Assembly: GCF_003286085.1 (NCBI RefSeq)
Contig: NW_020825322.1
Location: forward strand, 2,542,001-2,606,000
Origin: Drosophila persimilis
Lineage: Eukaryota; Arthropoda; Insecta; Diptera; Drosophilidae
Length of the DNA: 64,000 bases
Direction: 5' to 3'
The notes under the pieces were generated by a model. The model did not search any database, was not told the origin of the DNA, and saw only the letters and a list, made by a program, of their open reading frames with translations. How positions within the stretch are numbered: the stretch's first letter is position 1; the number at the start of each line of letters is the position of its first letter. Shown one piece after another: positions 11,932 through 22,762 of this stretch. A program made the position numbers and the translations under genes.

Positions 11932-12369
11932 AGTCAAACAATTAAAAACTCAATTAGCGCCATATTGAAAAGCTGCCAATCATTTGTCACCTCCAATCCC
12001 CGTTCTTCCCCACAAACCCTATAGATCTTATATATATATACCTATGTATGTATGTATGTGCGAATCCTCGTGCAGCTACAGTACGAGTGTCTGTGTGTGT
12101 CTGTGGGTCCCGTTGGCTGTTGGCTGTTTGTTTGCATTGTGCGCCGCAAATTGGTCAAAAGTACAAAAATATCAAAGATTCGACACAAAACACAGAGCGA
12201 AAAATACAAGAGCAGAAAAACAACCGAAAAACAGTAGGCAAAAAGGAATAGAATGGAATGGAATGGCAAAACCAAATCAAACTAAAGGCAAAGGCAAATA
12301 GCAAACATCACATTTCGAGCGTGAAATTGACAAACAAAAAACACCCTAAAAAAAGCACACATTCAAAAA

Positions 12370-12762
12370 ATGAATCCCAGAGACTGTGCGATACCAACAA
12401 AACAACAAAAAAGAATGCATAAAGGAACTAAAATAAAATACAAGGAAATATACAACAATACAGACAGCACTACGGCTATGGACTGCACCCGAAACGAAGT
12501 GCAACAAATGCAAAATAGTTTGACCAAAGCCAACAAAAGCAGTGCGCAAAAAAAAACGAAACAGAAAACCAAATCAAAGCACAAAAAGCGGAGGAAATTG
12601 AAGAAGAAATGCCGAATACCGAAAGATTCATTTTTATCCATGGCCCAACATATGACAAAAGTACATATACATACATATACTAGTACAAATTTAAGGCAAC
12701 AGTCGGCTTCGGCTCTTGTTCACAAATTGAAAAGACCAAAGCAATGTGCAGATAGAGTGTGA
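12370..12762 (+). CDS. Candidate small basic protein ORF, 130 codons
   Basis: The ATG at 12370 has a near-ideal Drosophila start context (AAAAAATGAA). The frame stays open for 130 codons. The product would be very basic, rich in Lys, Gln and Asn, with the dense segment KKTKQKTKSKHKKRRKLKKK in the middle; there are no cysteine or histidine finger patterns and no hydrophobic segment. The composition follows the A-richness of the + strand, so an open frame is expected here even without coding. It lies inside the possible 3' UTR above and could only be one of: a separate small gene, an upstream frame, or a chance frame. Chance is most likely. Confidence 0.15.
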   Translation: MNPRDCAIPTKQQKRMHKGTKIKYKEIYNNTDSTTAMDCTRNEVQQMQNSLTKANKSSAQKKTKQKTKSKHKKRRKLKKKCRIPKDSFLSMAQHMTKVHIHTYTSTNLRQQSASALVHKLKRPKQCADRV

Positions 12763-12792
12763 GAGAGAGCGTCCTGTGGAAAAATTACACAA

Positions 12793-12831
12793 CAACAGAA
12801 TTCTGTTGGCCGAGGCTGGTTCTTATAAAAG
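12793..12831 (+). promoter_or_regulatory. 16-bp palindrome next to a TATA box
   Basis: CAACAGAATTCTGTTG (12793-12808) is a perfect palindrome. TATAAAAG begins 16 bases after it (12824-12831), and ACAGTA near 12846 is a partial initiator. The unit looks like a dimer-binding site close to a core promoter. No downstream gene is identifiable, so function is unproven. Confidence 0.25.
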
Positions 12832-13092
12832 GGAAAATGTTACAACAGTACGAAACCAATTTGCAGCCAATTAACACTACATCTATGGGCTACTAGCACT
12901 TTGAAGATTTAATAGGAAAAACGTATAATGCGCTGTATAGCAATCATAATCCCTAAATGCCATCAATATTCACAATGAAAGCATTCAAAACATAACCATA
13001 TCTACCATTTAAACCATTTAAATACTAATTAGAAACAATAGAAGATGAAAAACAAAAATAAATTGGACAAGTTTTAATCTACGAGTACAACA

Positions 13093-13098
13093 AATAAA
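13093..13098 (+). terminator. Poly(A) signal candidate (AATAAA)
   Basis: AATAAA, with another copy 36 bases upstream and a T-rich element about 30 bases downstream, at the end of the A-rich stretch. The arrangement fits a cleavage and polyadenylation site on the + strand. Confidence 0.3.
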
Positions 13099-13129
13099 TT
13101 AATTTCAACATTTTCCTTGGAATATTGTT

Positions 13130-16100
13130 TTTTTATTGTCAAAAGAAAACCCATAAGCAGGCAATGAATTTCCCAGTAATTGGTCCTCTGAGTTACGTCA
13201 CTCTCCATGTACACCCATTCCAATTAGGCAAGGAATAGAGCCTTATTTTTTAAGATCAACAATCCACCAAACTTTTTTTAAAAGACTTCATATGCTCTTA
13301 CAAACATATGAATTGTACATAAATATTTTAATATGTTGCAACCGACAAGAACATAAATAAGTTAAATACAAAGAATAAACATCGAGTCGAACGCCTTTTT
13401 TGTTAATCATAATCGGAAAACCAAAATTAGGAATATCTTAATGCCTTAATGCACCTCGGATTAAACATAATAATATCACATAATTAACCACAATATTGTC
13501 ATTAAAGACACAAACAAAAAAATATACTACAATCAATCATCACTAACAGCAATCAGAAAAAAAAACATTTTTGGAGGATATCACATCTCCGCAATAATTG
13601 TAATAGCCATAAAGCCGTGTACAAATGGAATGAAAATATGTAATGCCCGTAAGTACATACCAATTACTTTGCCTGCAGTTGTCTCTGCCTAGCAGTCCCT
13701 AAGGTTTTCCCGCGTGTGTCGTTGAATGTCATTTGCCAAGTGACAACTTTCCATGTCTAGACATTGGCCACGCCCCATTTCGGCGCATATACATAAGTAT
13801 TGTATAAAACCCAGATTGTGGCACATTTTACCATAAACATAATGTCTTTTATTGTATGTTCTCGCAGTTTCCCATTCAACCGTTTTTTTATGGTTTTATG
13901 TTGGGGAACGGAAGGAGGCAAGGCACAAGTGCAATTATGAAAATTCATTTGATTTGTGTTTATGATTTTTACCAACGTCCGTTGAGTGTTTAACAACAGC
14001 ACAAACACAAAAAAAAGAGAAAAAAAATGTAATTTGCAATTTCCCCGGCGACAAGACAGCGTCGAAAGCTTCGGAGTTACCCGTTAACACTTTGACCACA
14101 AAACGCAAATCATGCGACTAAAGATCACCCCAAGATCCCCAAGACGATCTTCGCATCTCTTCCTGGGCAGTTTCAGCAGTGGGTTTTACCAACTCATTGC
14201 CTCGTAATTAGTGGAAATTACTTGCTCTGCACGGCTCTACCTCCCAAAAAACGAGCGGCTCTCCCTGTCAAGAGAGAGTGAGAGAGCGTAATAATAATTA
14301 CCATGCCCGGGACAGGCTCGATCACACCTCTTGCCTCTGGCTCCACCAACAAAACCGATGAAGCAAATACAACAAAAAAATACTATAAACGGAATAACGA
14401 AGACGAGCACACACTTTCTGTGCCTTTCGGTGAAGATAAAAGTTCCTTACGCACTGTACTATTCAGTACTATATGATCTCCATGTTTGAAAATTCCCGGA
14501 AATAGTCGTATGGTTACCAGATATTTGAGAGGTTTGAACTATGGCATAACTATCAGATATCTCAACAATTATATAAAACCTCCTTAGACATAAATGTAGT
14601 ATGGTCGTACTGGCACATAGACGGTTGAGTTCCTCGAGGAAGATAAACCTTGTACTTCTCTGTATTATATATTCCTTTCCTTTCTTTTTATACCTATCTC
14701 TCTCTCCCTCTTCACCTTAAGAGCAGGCGCAAAGTTTAAAAAAAAAAGAGATAACTCAACGCTGGACATGACACGGCAATTTGTGTCGCTGGCGACGGCT
14801 TGCAAAATTAATTTGTGTCCACTGTTATTATTGTATAAACTTTTTTCTGCTTTTGTTGCATTTGTTGCTGCTGGTGCTGCTGGCTGTTGCTTGTTTGTTT
14901 GTTGGCTGTTTGCTTGTCCGGTTGTCTGTTGTCTTTTGATTGAATTAAGCGTTTTTGTGGCTCGCTTTCAATTTGTGTCGAAACAGTCGGTACGCAAAAT
15001 TGCCAGCGGCAAGGTGAGCGAGGGGTGCACACAAAAAAATGTCCTAAAAAACTAATAATAATTAAATAAATCAAATTATTAGTAACAATAAAAAGTTCTA
15101 ACTCTTTTCATATTTACCATATAAGCTTTGCTAATAGACTATAATCTAAGGTAATTTAGCCGAAATATATTGTTTTTGATATCTGAAAATGGTCCGCCTT
15201 CAGCCCTGGCCTTAAAGGGGTCTTCCAGTTATCGCTATGCGTGGGCGTTTAACTGTCTGGTTTTGTCTCTCTCTCTCTCTCTCTTACTCTCTATCTCTTT
15301 TCGTCTCGTTTCCATCTGTCCATCCATCTCGGTGTGGATTTTCGGTGGTAATCGACGTCGTCGCTCGCCTCTGTGCACTTGACATTGACGACTCGACTCC
15401 AGCTCCGGCTCCAGCTCCAAACACTCTGCCTTCGACGGCTGCGGCTGCGGCGGCTGCTGCGTCTTGCCTCAACACTTCATGCTTCATTTGATGCCGCCCC
15501 GCGCAACGCTGCTGTTCAATCAGTTGGAAAAGTAAACAATGGACCACCGGACCACCTGGTCCACTAGCCATATCCAGTGTTTTCGGAGGGAAAGGGCTAG
15601 CTAGCCCCCACAGCTCTGCAGCCCTGCAGCTCCGCAGCTCCGGAGTTGGGTTTCATCTCTCTTCATCTCCCCGTTAGTGAAACTTTTCTGTTTGACAAAA
15701 GTTTGCCCTCGCACAGACGAAAATTTCCAGTTGAAGTAAGCTAAAAATGCTTCGGGAGTCGCAGGGCAGATTAATTAAATAACTAAAGTCCAGCTAATCA
15801 TCTACAATTTAATGGCTAGCAAAGGGAGCCGGGGGAAGCCGGGGATACTTATCAATTTCAACTCCAAACTGGAAAGGGAAGCCTCTCCTCTATCATCTTT
15901 TTGGTTCAGTAAATAGAAGGGTCTGTGTGAAGTTTGGTCAAAGAATATGAATGCTAAAAGTCATGGTTATATGTAGATAGATAGCTTCGCCAAAGTACGG
16001 CACAGATACTGGTTAATTTGTATACTCAATTCAGCGTATACATATATGTTAGAGTATATATAGAATTTTGATTCCCCATGAATTTCATTGAAGAAAGAAG

Positions 16101-16600
16101 TCCTTGGATTCGCTTCATGCCATTCATGCCATTACCAAATTCAAATCCAATCGCTTTTCCACCTTTTTCAACCCCATTTCCAGTCCCTCTTCTTTACATT
16201 CTTTTCTTTTGCGTGCGACGTTGCCATTTTGCAGAGGAGCCAAGTGGATAAATGACTAGATAGCTGTATGCATGGATCCCGGACGCGCCCCAATCAATTA
16301 GCCAAATTGTGCATAAATTTGTGGACGCTTATCAATGTCAATATTATCATTAGAACAAATATTTATGGATATATATGTACGATGAACTGCTGCGAGATGT
16401 CTGGGCGTGACGGCGATTCCCCACTCCCCAGCGATGGTAAGAAAAAATTAACACATATTTCACTTTATAGCCAGCGAATATTATTGAGATGGTGGGTGGA
16501 ACATTTGGCGTCCAGGGGAATATTTTTTGGCTCCCAGCTAAGCTATAAGCTATAGGTTATGGTCGCCCCGACCCCAGCTCCTTGGTCGTTTGCGGGATAA
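13130..16600. other. Non-coding segment, no recognisable gene
   Basis: No gene is supported in about 3.5 kb. The segment is A/T-rich to 13660 and has more ordinary composition after that. A CAAACAAACAAG-rich stretch (- strand reading) lies at 14880-14920 and a (TC)n tract at 15266-15300. Repeated GCAGCTC words occur at 15610-15650, and clustered TTAATTAAAT/CTAATCATC homeodomain-type words at about 15770-15815. These last words could mark an enhancer, but I see nothing decisive. Confidence 0.6.
15266..15300. repeat. (TC)n microsatellite
   Basis: About nine TC units, then short interrupted ones. Reverse-strand reading gives GAGAG words of the kind bound by GAGA factor. Confidence 0.85.
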
Positions 16601-16615
16601 TACAATAAATTGCAA

Positions 16616-16623
16616 TATCGATA
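16616..16623. promoter_or_regulatory. DRE motif (TATCGATA)
   Basis: An exact DNA-replication-related element, the site of DREF and overlapping with the CGATA site of BEAF-32. It is followed within 45 bases by repeated CACG words (ACGTCACGCG, GCTCACGGCTCACGG). DREs usually sit just upstream of housekeeping starts in Drosophila. No gene start is recognised next to it. Confidence 0.45.
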
Positions 16624-16639
16624 AAATACACGAACGTCA

Positions 16640-18950
16640 CGCGTCGCTCACGGCTCACGGTGCCACCCCTCTCTCCTGCTCATTAGATGTCCTCATTTTA
16701 TGGGCTCTGATGATGATGAGAGAGGGGGGCTGCAAGGAGCAGACGGAGCTGAAGTAGCAATGCAGCGAGGATCTGGGGGAAGTCCCGTGTCCTTGTTGTT
16801 GACTGTCTGCGCAAATGGCGCAGCAAATTGAATTTCATTTATTGATTATCTTGGCGTTTTATTTTTGTATTTTTTTTTCCTTTTTTCCTGCCTCTTGGAT
16901 GTCTTGTGCCTGGCTGCGTCTTTTGGAATCGGCCCAAGGACCTCGTGCACTAACAAATTAAGCAACCCTCTAGGGCCGAAACTTTTGATACCCTTGCCGG
17001 TCCATCGTTACCTTGGCAACAATATATAGTGTACCCATTAACCAAGCCCTAGTATACCTATATTTATGTAATAGACATACGACTTACGTAAAAATTTACA
17101 AAGATATAGAGAAATATGGTATGTTAAAGTATGAATTGCTTAACTTTGTTATTGCTATTGAGATTCACGCAATTGCGACATGCTCACACGCACATTTTCG
17201 TTACATGTTATCATGTATTTGAACACATGTGGCAAAAAGCATCATACCCTCTGCAAGGGTATAAATAAGGAATAAACAAACACAAAAACATATAGAATGT
17301 AACTTGGTTTCACTGATTTCGTTAGCATTACAGGACGGATATTTGGTAATGGAGGGGCGGCGAAGAAAATTGTTCAATTTATGGCCTAACAGAAGGTAAA
17401 TTCAATTTTCCTTACACTGGCCTACGGAAGTTTTGATCAGAAAATTGAAATTTATTTTATTTGCCTGCAAGGATTTCTCTGTGAATTTCCAAGAAATTAA
17501 AGCATAATTACCACCAATACACTAATAAAGAACCTACATAGATACTTTTTTGCAATAATTTCTATGTATTTCAAAAGCAATTAAAAAAACCACAAGTACT
17601 AAATAAAATGCTACTTCATACTTATGCATATTCAAGTACTTTCAGTATATATGTATATCGAAAAGTTTTCCCATATCTAAAATAACTCCTGTCTTGTTTC
17701 GCTTAATCCCAAGTAAAAGAATTAAGTATTTCTTATGATACTACACGTTTGAAAGCCCTCAAAAGGCCTCAAACTTAAGGCCAGATAACACTCGTGATTG
17801 CCCAAACCGAACTCTTACAAATCCCCTGAAGGTAGGACTGCATTAACTTCCCCGAGTCCCCGAGAGTGTCCACCCCAAACCGAATAAATCGACCTGGCCC
17901 ATTACAAAACCAAGGCACGTCGCCTTTGTTGTCAATCATAATGACAACTTAACGTGGACACACGCACTCATACACGAATGTCTCCAACTACAATGCACAT
18001 ACATACATATGTATGTATGGGTCTGAGGCCCCATTGGGTCATATATCAAAAAATGGCTGAAGGAAAACGAGGCAGAATGAAAAAGCGAAAGAAACGAGAG
18101 ATTATCATAATATAGGAATGATAAAGATAAATTATGGTGCAATAGGCAAATGGGTAACGAAGACGCGGTTGGACGCAGGGCAAGCCAAGTAGCTGGTCGG
18201 TCATGCATAAATTAAGCAGCGGGCTGATGAGGGGCAGGTCATGGTGCATAAGGAATGAGAAGTGCAGGTGTATCTGACGGGTACGTATACCTTGCGCTCA
18301 AATAGAGCTCTTGAATACCCCTTGAAATGGCGCACCGTTTGAGGCCTACAATATTCGTTTATTTCTTTATCAATTTTCTACATATTCATCTCTATATCTA
18401 TATTTTTGTCAACATATTATTTAATAAGTTGGTTATTTTGGTTGGTAAAGGCATTTTCATTGATTGTATCACTGCATCAATTTGAAATCCATTTTCCATT
18501 TCATCTAAAGTTTTCAAAATACATTTTCATTAATTATTTACAGTGACAATATTTCTGTAAAGCCATAAAACAGTTTTCTTGAATCCAAATGTACAGTTGT
18601 ATAGTGTTCGAAGCTTCAAAGATGATTAGAACATTTTCGTATACACAAATTTTGACCCATTGACCCATTTTTTCATGGGTGTCTTTCAGGTGGGCGTGGG
18701 CCTGGGCGTTAGATAGCCAGTTTTAATTATTTGCAAACTAAAAATTTGTGTAGAAACCTTAAACATGACTTTCATTAGTACCTTCAAGCTGATATATCCG
18801 AGGTAATTCAGAAATTCAAAGCTTTCGAAGACCTAAAAAACCGTATACGTAGTGCAACGCTGCCAAAGACCCTGCGCAGACCCCATTCGCAATGGATTCT
18901 TTATGCATACGATATCCATACTCGTACATATGTACATACATAAATATGTA
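16640..18950. other. Non-coding segment, no recognisable gene
   Basis: No gene is seen. The segment contains GATGATGAT at about 16708, T-rich DNA at 16860-16890 and A/T-rich DNA at 17280-17700. It also contains a perfect palindrome CATACATACATATGTATGTATG-type block at about 17999-18019 and further CATATG words near 18920-18960. Confidence 0.6.
17244..17262. repeat. ATACCCT hairpin, probable repeat-element terminus
   Basis: ATACCCT and AGGGTAT form a perfect 7-bp stem around the loop CTGCA. It has the same arms as the hairpin at 3458-3478. An unpaired GATACCCTTGCCGG lies about 250 bases upstream (near 16987), so the two may bracket an old short element. Confidence 0.5.
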
Positions 18951-18973
18951 CATATGTATTATACATTTATTTA

Positions 18974-19015
18974 TTTCGTTTCGTTTCGCCTTGGCTTTGG
19001 CTTTGGCTTTGGCTT
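18974..19015. repeat. (TTTCG)n and (TTTGGC)n tandem repeats
   Basis: Three TTTCG units are followed by four TTTGGC units. Confidence 0.85.
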
Positions 19016-19019
19016 ACAG

Positions 19020-20205
19020 CTTCATTTAAATGCAGAAGCGGGACCCACCCGAAACTTTCGGAAACAAAACGGACAGCAAAAAAGAATTCTCGAATATGGA
19101 ACTTCAGTTTGATCCGAAAAGCATTTGACAGTCAAAAAAATTATTTTCCATTTCAAATCTCTTTGCATTTGGATGCTAATGTGGGCGGGGGCCTTTATGG
19201 GTCTTTGGGGGCGGGGAGTGTGACGTACGCCAGTTGCATAATTGATAAGGCATGGCTGTCGGTTGATGGTGAGGTGATTGAGCTGGTTGAGGTGGTTGAG
19301 GTGGTGGTGGTGTTGGAAATGATGGAGGAGAATGCAAATCGCATCGAATGCAGATAACCTTGTTAAGATGCCAATTACGAAAATTAACTTTGCCCCAAGA
19401 CCGCCCCCCATCTCCTCATTTTCCATCAGCTAAAGCGCACACAGCTACCGGCCACCTTTCCCCAACATTTATCATTTTTCAGCTCCTACATAAGACCCAC
19501 ACGTTGCTCATTTTCCAGACCCACTCCACTCTCTTCCTCTTTACCCATCTGACCCACTCCTCCTCAACCTCATTGCTTCAATTGGAAAACGTGTGTGTGG
19601 TGCATAGATCCCCTTCCTCCCTTCCTCCTGTCCTCTCCTCATCACTTCCTCTCTTCCTCTAGTGGTCTAAGCTCAAAGAAAAACTGTTTGGCAAGGGAAA
19701 TTACAAGAGTGAGAGCTGAGGGCGAGATGGAGAGGGCGGAAAACACTGAGGATATTCAGTCGACGGAAGCAGAGACAGTTTGAAATAATTACATCGTCGC
19801 ATGGACGGGAGAGAGAGAGAGAGAGGTGGCGATGGCCTGCTTCACGTATCGAACAATCGGTCCGGGGGAAAGCATTTCCAATGGCTCCAGCCCCAAACCC
19901 AGAAAAAAAACCCGACACAGGCAAACGGTAGAAAATGTCGGCGACTGTCTGGAGCAGCAGCAGCAGCAGCAGCAAAAATGCAGAAAAAGTACAAATAATT
20001 TCATTATAATGCTGTCTAAGAGCAGGGAGAATGTGGTTGAGGAGCAGGGGCAAGCGGCAAGCGGCAGCCCCAACAGGTTAAGCAGCAACTGGAATAAAGG
20101 GAAGACGAAATGCAGAACTGATTGCCAGAGAAAACAGAGTGGGACGAGCGACAGATTGCGACAACAGCAGCGCCAACTGGCGGTAACCACGGCCACATCG
20201 TCATA
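19020..20205. other. Non-coding segment with GA and CAG repeats
   Basis: No gene is recognised. Contents: GGTTGAGGTGGTTGAGGT-type repeats at about 19270-19315, C/T-rich DNA with short CCTC units at 19480-19665, (GA)n at 19810-19825, and seven CAG units at 19953-19973. The 126-codon + frame at 19826-20206 and the 155-codon - frame at 19789-20256 run through these repeats and do not look like conserved proteins. Confidence 0.6.
19953..19973. repeat. (CAG)7 trinucleotide repeat
   Basis: Seven uninterrupted AGC units. In the + frame that starts upstream it would read as glutamine (opa-like), but the frame lacks other coding features. Confidence 0.85.
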
Positions 20206-20210
20206 AAGTG

Positions 20211-20358
20211 GGTACGAGCGCAACATCAGAAGGTATGAGAAGTGCAACATCAACATCGGAAGGTGTGGGGCAGTGCAACTGAAACATCAGAAGGTATGAG
20301 ACGTGCAACAGTAACATCAGAACATGAGGTACGAGGCAGTGCGACTGAAACATCATAA
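20211..20358. repeat. 30-bp minisatellite, five units
   Basis: Units at about 20211-20231 (short), 20232-20261, 20262-20292, 20293-20322 and, after CATGA, 20328-20358. Each begins GGTATGAG, GGTACGAG or GGTGTGGG, has GTGCAAC or GTGCGAC in the middle, and ends AACATCAGAA or a variant. Full units are 30-31 bases. The array suggests local duplication. Frames crossing it shift between units, so it is not a protein repeat. Confidence 0.85.
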
Positions 20359-20854
20359 CGCGTCAGAAGTGAAACTAAAACAGCAACCACAATAATTACT
20401 ACTGATAGAACGAGCAGCAATATCAATATCCGAGACAACTGCAACATCGGAGACTGTAGCAGCGACAGCCACATCGATAGAAACCACAAACAGAAGAAGA
20501 AAGACTTAGATACCCTTGAAGATGCCTTGATCTTCTTCCCATATACTACAGCCTTGAACCTTTGAATATACCAAACCCATGATACCCTGTGATCCTGCAG
20601 GGGCAGTGGCAGGGGCAGGCATTCTTCTGATTCTTATCAAGTATTTTGATTTACTATATATGTTGTCTATCTAAGACACAACAAGTACACATATTCTGTT
20701 CTGGTTTTAATAGCAATTTCTAATTATGCTCTCAAGATGTTGTCGAGCTGTTTCGCCCCAGCCCATTGACACATTGGTTTCACATCTGAATTGAGGCAAC
20801 AGCACAGGAGGGATCACTTCCAACCACTCCAACAAGAACATTAGTGATTTTGGT

Positions 20855-21030
20855 TGCAACAGAAGCAACCTCAAGAACGCAAGCAACAGGAGCACCAACA
20901 ACAGCAAACATACAGAACAACACCAGTTGCAACACCAAGCCACAGAAGCTACAACAACTAAATACACCAGCAACACCAACAACAGCAACACCAACAACAC
21001 CAACAACAGCAACAACAGCAACACCATGAT
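20855..21030. repeat. CAACANC low-complexity block
   Basis: Tandem ACCAACAACAGCAAC-type units occupy about 170 bases. They read as Thr/Asn/Gln on the + strand and as runs of Leu/Val on the - strand. The long - strand frame over 20707-21246 owes its length to this block. Confidence 0.75.
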
Positions 21031-22559
21031 GAGCGCCAGCCATATCAGTGGGACCAGTTTGTGCAACTGTTTTGTGGGGACAGCGTGGGGACAAAAGCCA
21101 TCTATAAATAGCAAATACTGTTGACAAGGTAAGGGGTGACGGAGACGGAGACGCGTCCAGGGTACCAGAGACGGTGGGGAGGGAGTTACGAGATGGGTAA
21201 ACAGTCTCGGTTGCAGCGACAACGACAACGACGACGACGACAGCAAATGCGTATTAATTGCGACAGCAGTTCGTCAACATTCCACAGTAGGCAGGCAGGA
21301 GGCAAGGGTTTTGCGGCTGGGGCAAAGGAAGACCCTGGCCCAGAGGTGGGAAAGGGCGAGGTGTGGATGGGAGAAGACACTGTAGAAGAACACCAGTTGA
21401 AGACAACACCAACAACATAATTAAAACTGCCAACATGGCGCGTGATCGGCAGACATCGATAAGCGTAACCCGAGACATGCCCGACCGGCGATCGCCGAAG
21501 AAAGCGGGGGATATGGGTACAAAAAATGAGAAGAGGCAGACCATAAGGTGTGATAAACAGAAGCATTGTGGTTAGATAATAGAATATGAAAGAAATACAA
21601 AAAATTTAACAAGATCAAACATATAAAGAATCCGTAAAAGAAGTAAGTAAGGAAACGGAAAAGAGGATCAGCTCCATTGGAACTGAAACGGAAAAGAAAC
21701 CGTAGACCATTTTGGATTCTGAATGTAAGGAAGATGTTATCAAAGGAACTCTTTTGAAAGCAAAATACTGTAAATCACCGAAATATAATGCACAGAGGGA
21801 AAAACTTTTGAACCAATTCATAGTTGGGCCCTCAAGTCCTACATGGATGCAATAATTCGCACAGATTTTAAGCACATGCGGAGCACAGGAGTTAAGAATA
21901 GCCAGACAACTGAGAACCCATAAGAAAGAAAACGCCAAAAAAATGAAAGAAGGAGAGACCCGAATCAGCCAATTAAAAATAGAAGCTCCAAATTAGAGTG
22001 ATTCAATTCACGCAACCACTTGGCCGTAAGAACCTCAACCTCGAAAGCAGTTTAAAGGCTTTCCTCGTGAGCTTATACCTACGAAGAAATGAATATACCA
22101 AGGCAATGCAGTTTTAATTTGAGGCATTTCATGACAAATGCGGCAATGGGCAAATGTTGCGTGAGGTATGCGGAAATCACCGCCTAAAGCCGAAAGCATC
22201 TCGATGCAGCGAGCCCCGCATAATTGCACCTGTCGCCTCCTACAAGACTCGCACAGAGCGGGACAGGAAGAGATATGGCAATAGCTGGAGAGCTGAAGAG
22301 CTGGAGAGTGCGGCAGCTGCAAAAGTTGCAACTGGCGCTACATATGATTCCATATTTGGTGGATTCAGCTTTTTGTTGCCACAAACGTAATGGCAAAAGA
22401 GAGACAGAGAGCGAACAGCGAAGTCACTGAAGAAGCCTGCGTCTGATTATGAGGCGAGTTATTTATGTGTGGAGCACTTCCAATATGCTGGAGCATCAAT
22501 AATAACAAGCAGACATCGAAATCGTTGATCGCCAATCGTTTGGACATCGCTCGTCGGTG

Positions 22560-22595
22560 GTCCAGCTCCAGCTCGAGCTCGAGCTCCAGATCCAG
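22560..22595. repeat. CCAGCT/CGAGCT hexamer repeat
   Basis: Five imperfect AGCTC(C/G) units with self-complementary CTCGAG words. They read as serine-rich on + and Glu-Leu on -. Confidence 0.75.
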
Positions 22596-22733
22596 CCTCC
22601 GCCAAAGTATCTGCCGCAGCCTCGGCTCCATGTACAGCATCGGCATCAACGGCAGCAGCCCGCGGCGCGCCGAAGACTGAGCACAGCCCATTCTATGGCT
22701 ATTCTCCACAGCCTACTCCTCCCCAGTCGTATC

Positions 22734-22762
22734 CCAGCCCCAGCCCCAGCCCCAGCCCCAAC
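22734..22762. repeat. (CAGCCC)n repeat
   Basis: Four to five CAGCCC units. An identical type recurs at 48928-48960. Confidence 0.8.

Larger units (their letters stand above)
11932..13130 (+). other. A-rich strand-asymmetric region, possible 3' UTR or long non-coding exon
   Basis: The + strand is markedly A-rich (AACAAAA, AGAAAAAC, CAAAAG words), as is usual for Drosophila exonic UTRs. AATAAA signals occur at about 13057-13062 and 13093-13098, followed by the T/GT-rich ATATTGTTTTTTTATTG. Simple GGAAT repeats lie at 12244-12266. If transcribed, cleavage would be expected near 13115-13125. No known gene is recognised. Confidence 0.3.

Noticed and set aside
19789..20256. 155-codon - strand frame with cysteine/leucine runs, and the 126-codon + frame opposite
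   Set aside because: Both pass through (CAG)7 and (GA)n repeats and show no conserved features.
20211..20358. CRISPR-like array of 30-bp repeats
   Set aside because: The units are directly tandem with no unique spacers, and the DNA is eukaryotic.
20707..21246. 179-codon - strand frame with long leucine/valine runs
   Set aside because: It is the reverse reading of the CAACANC low-complexity block, not a membrane protein.
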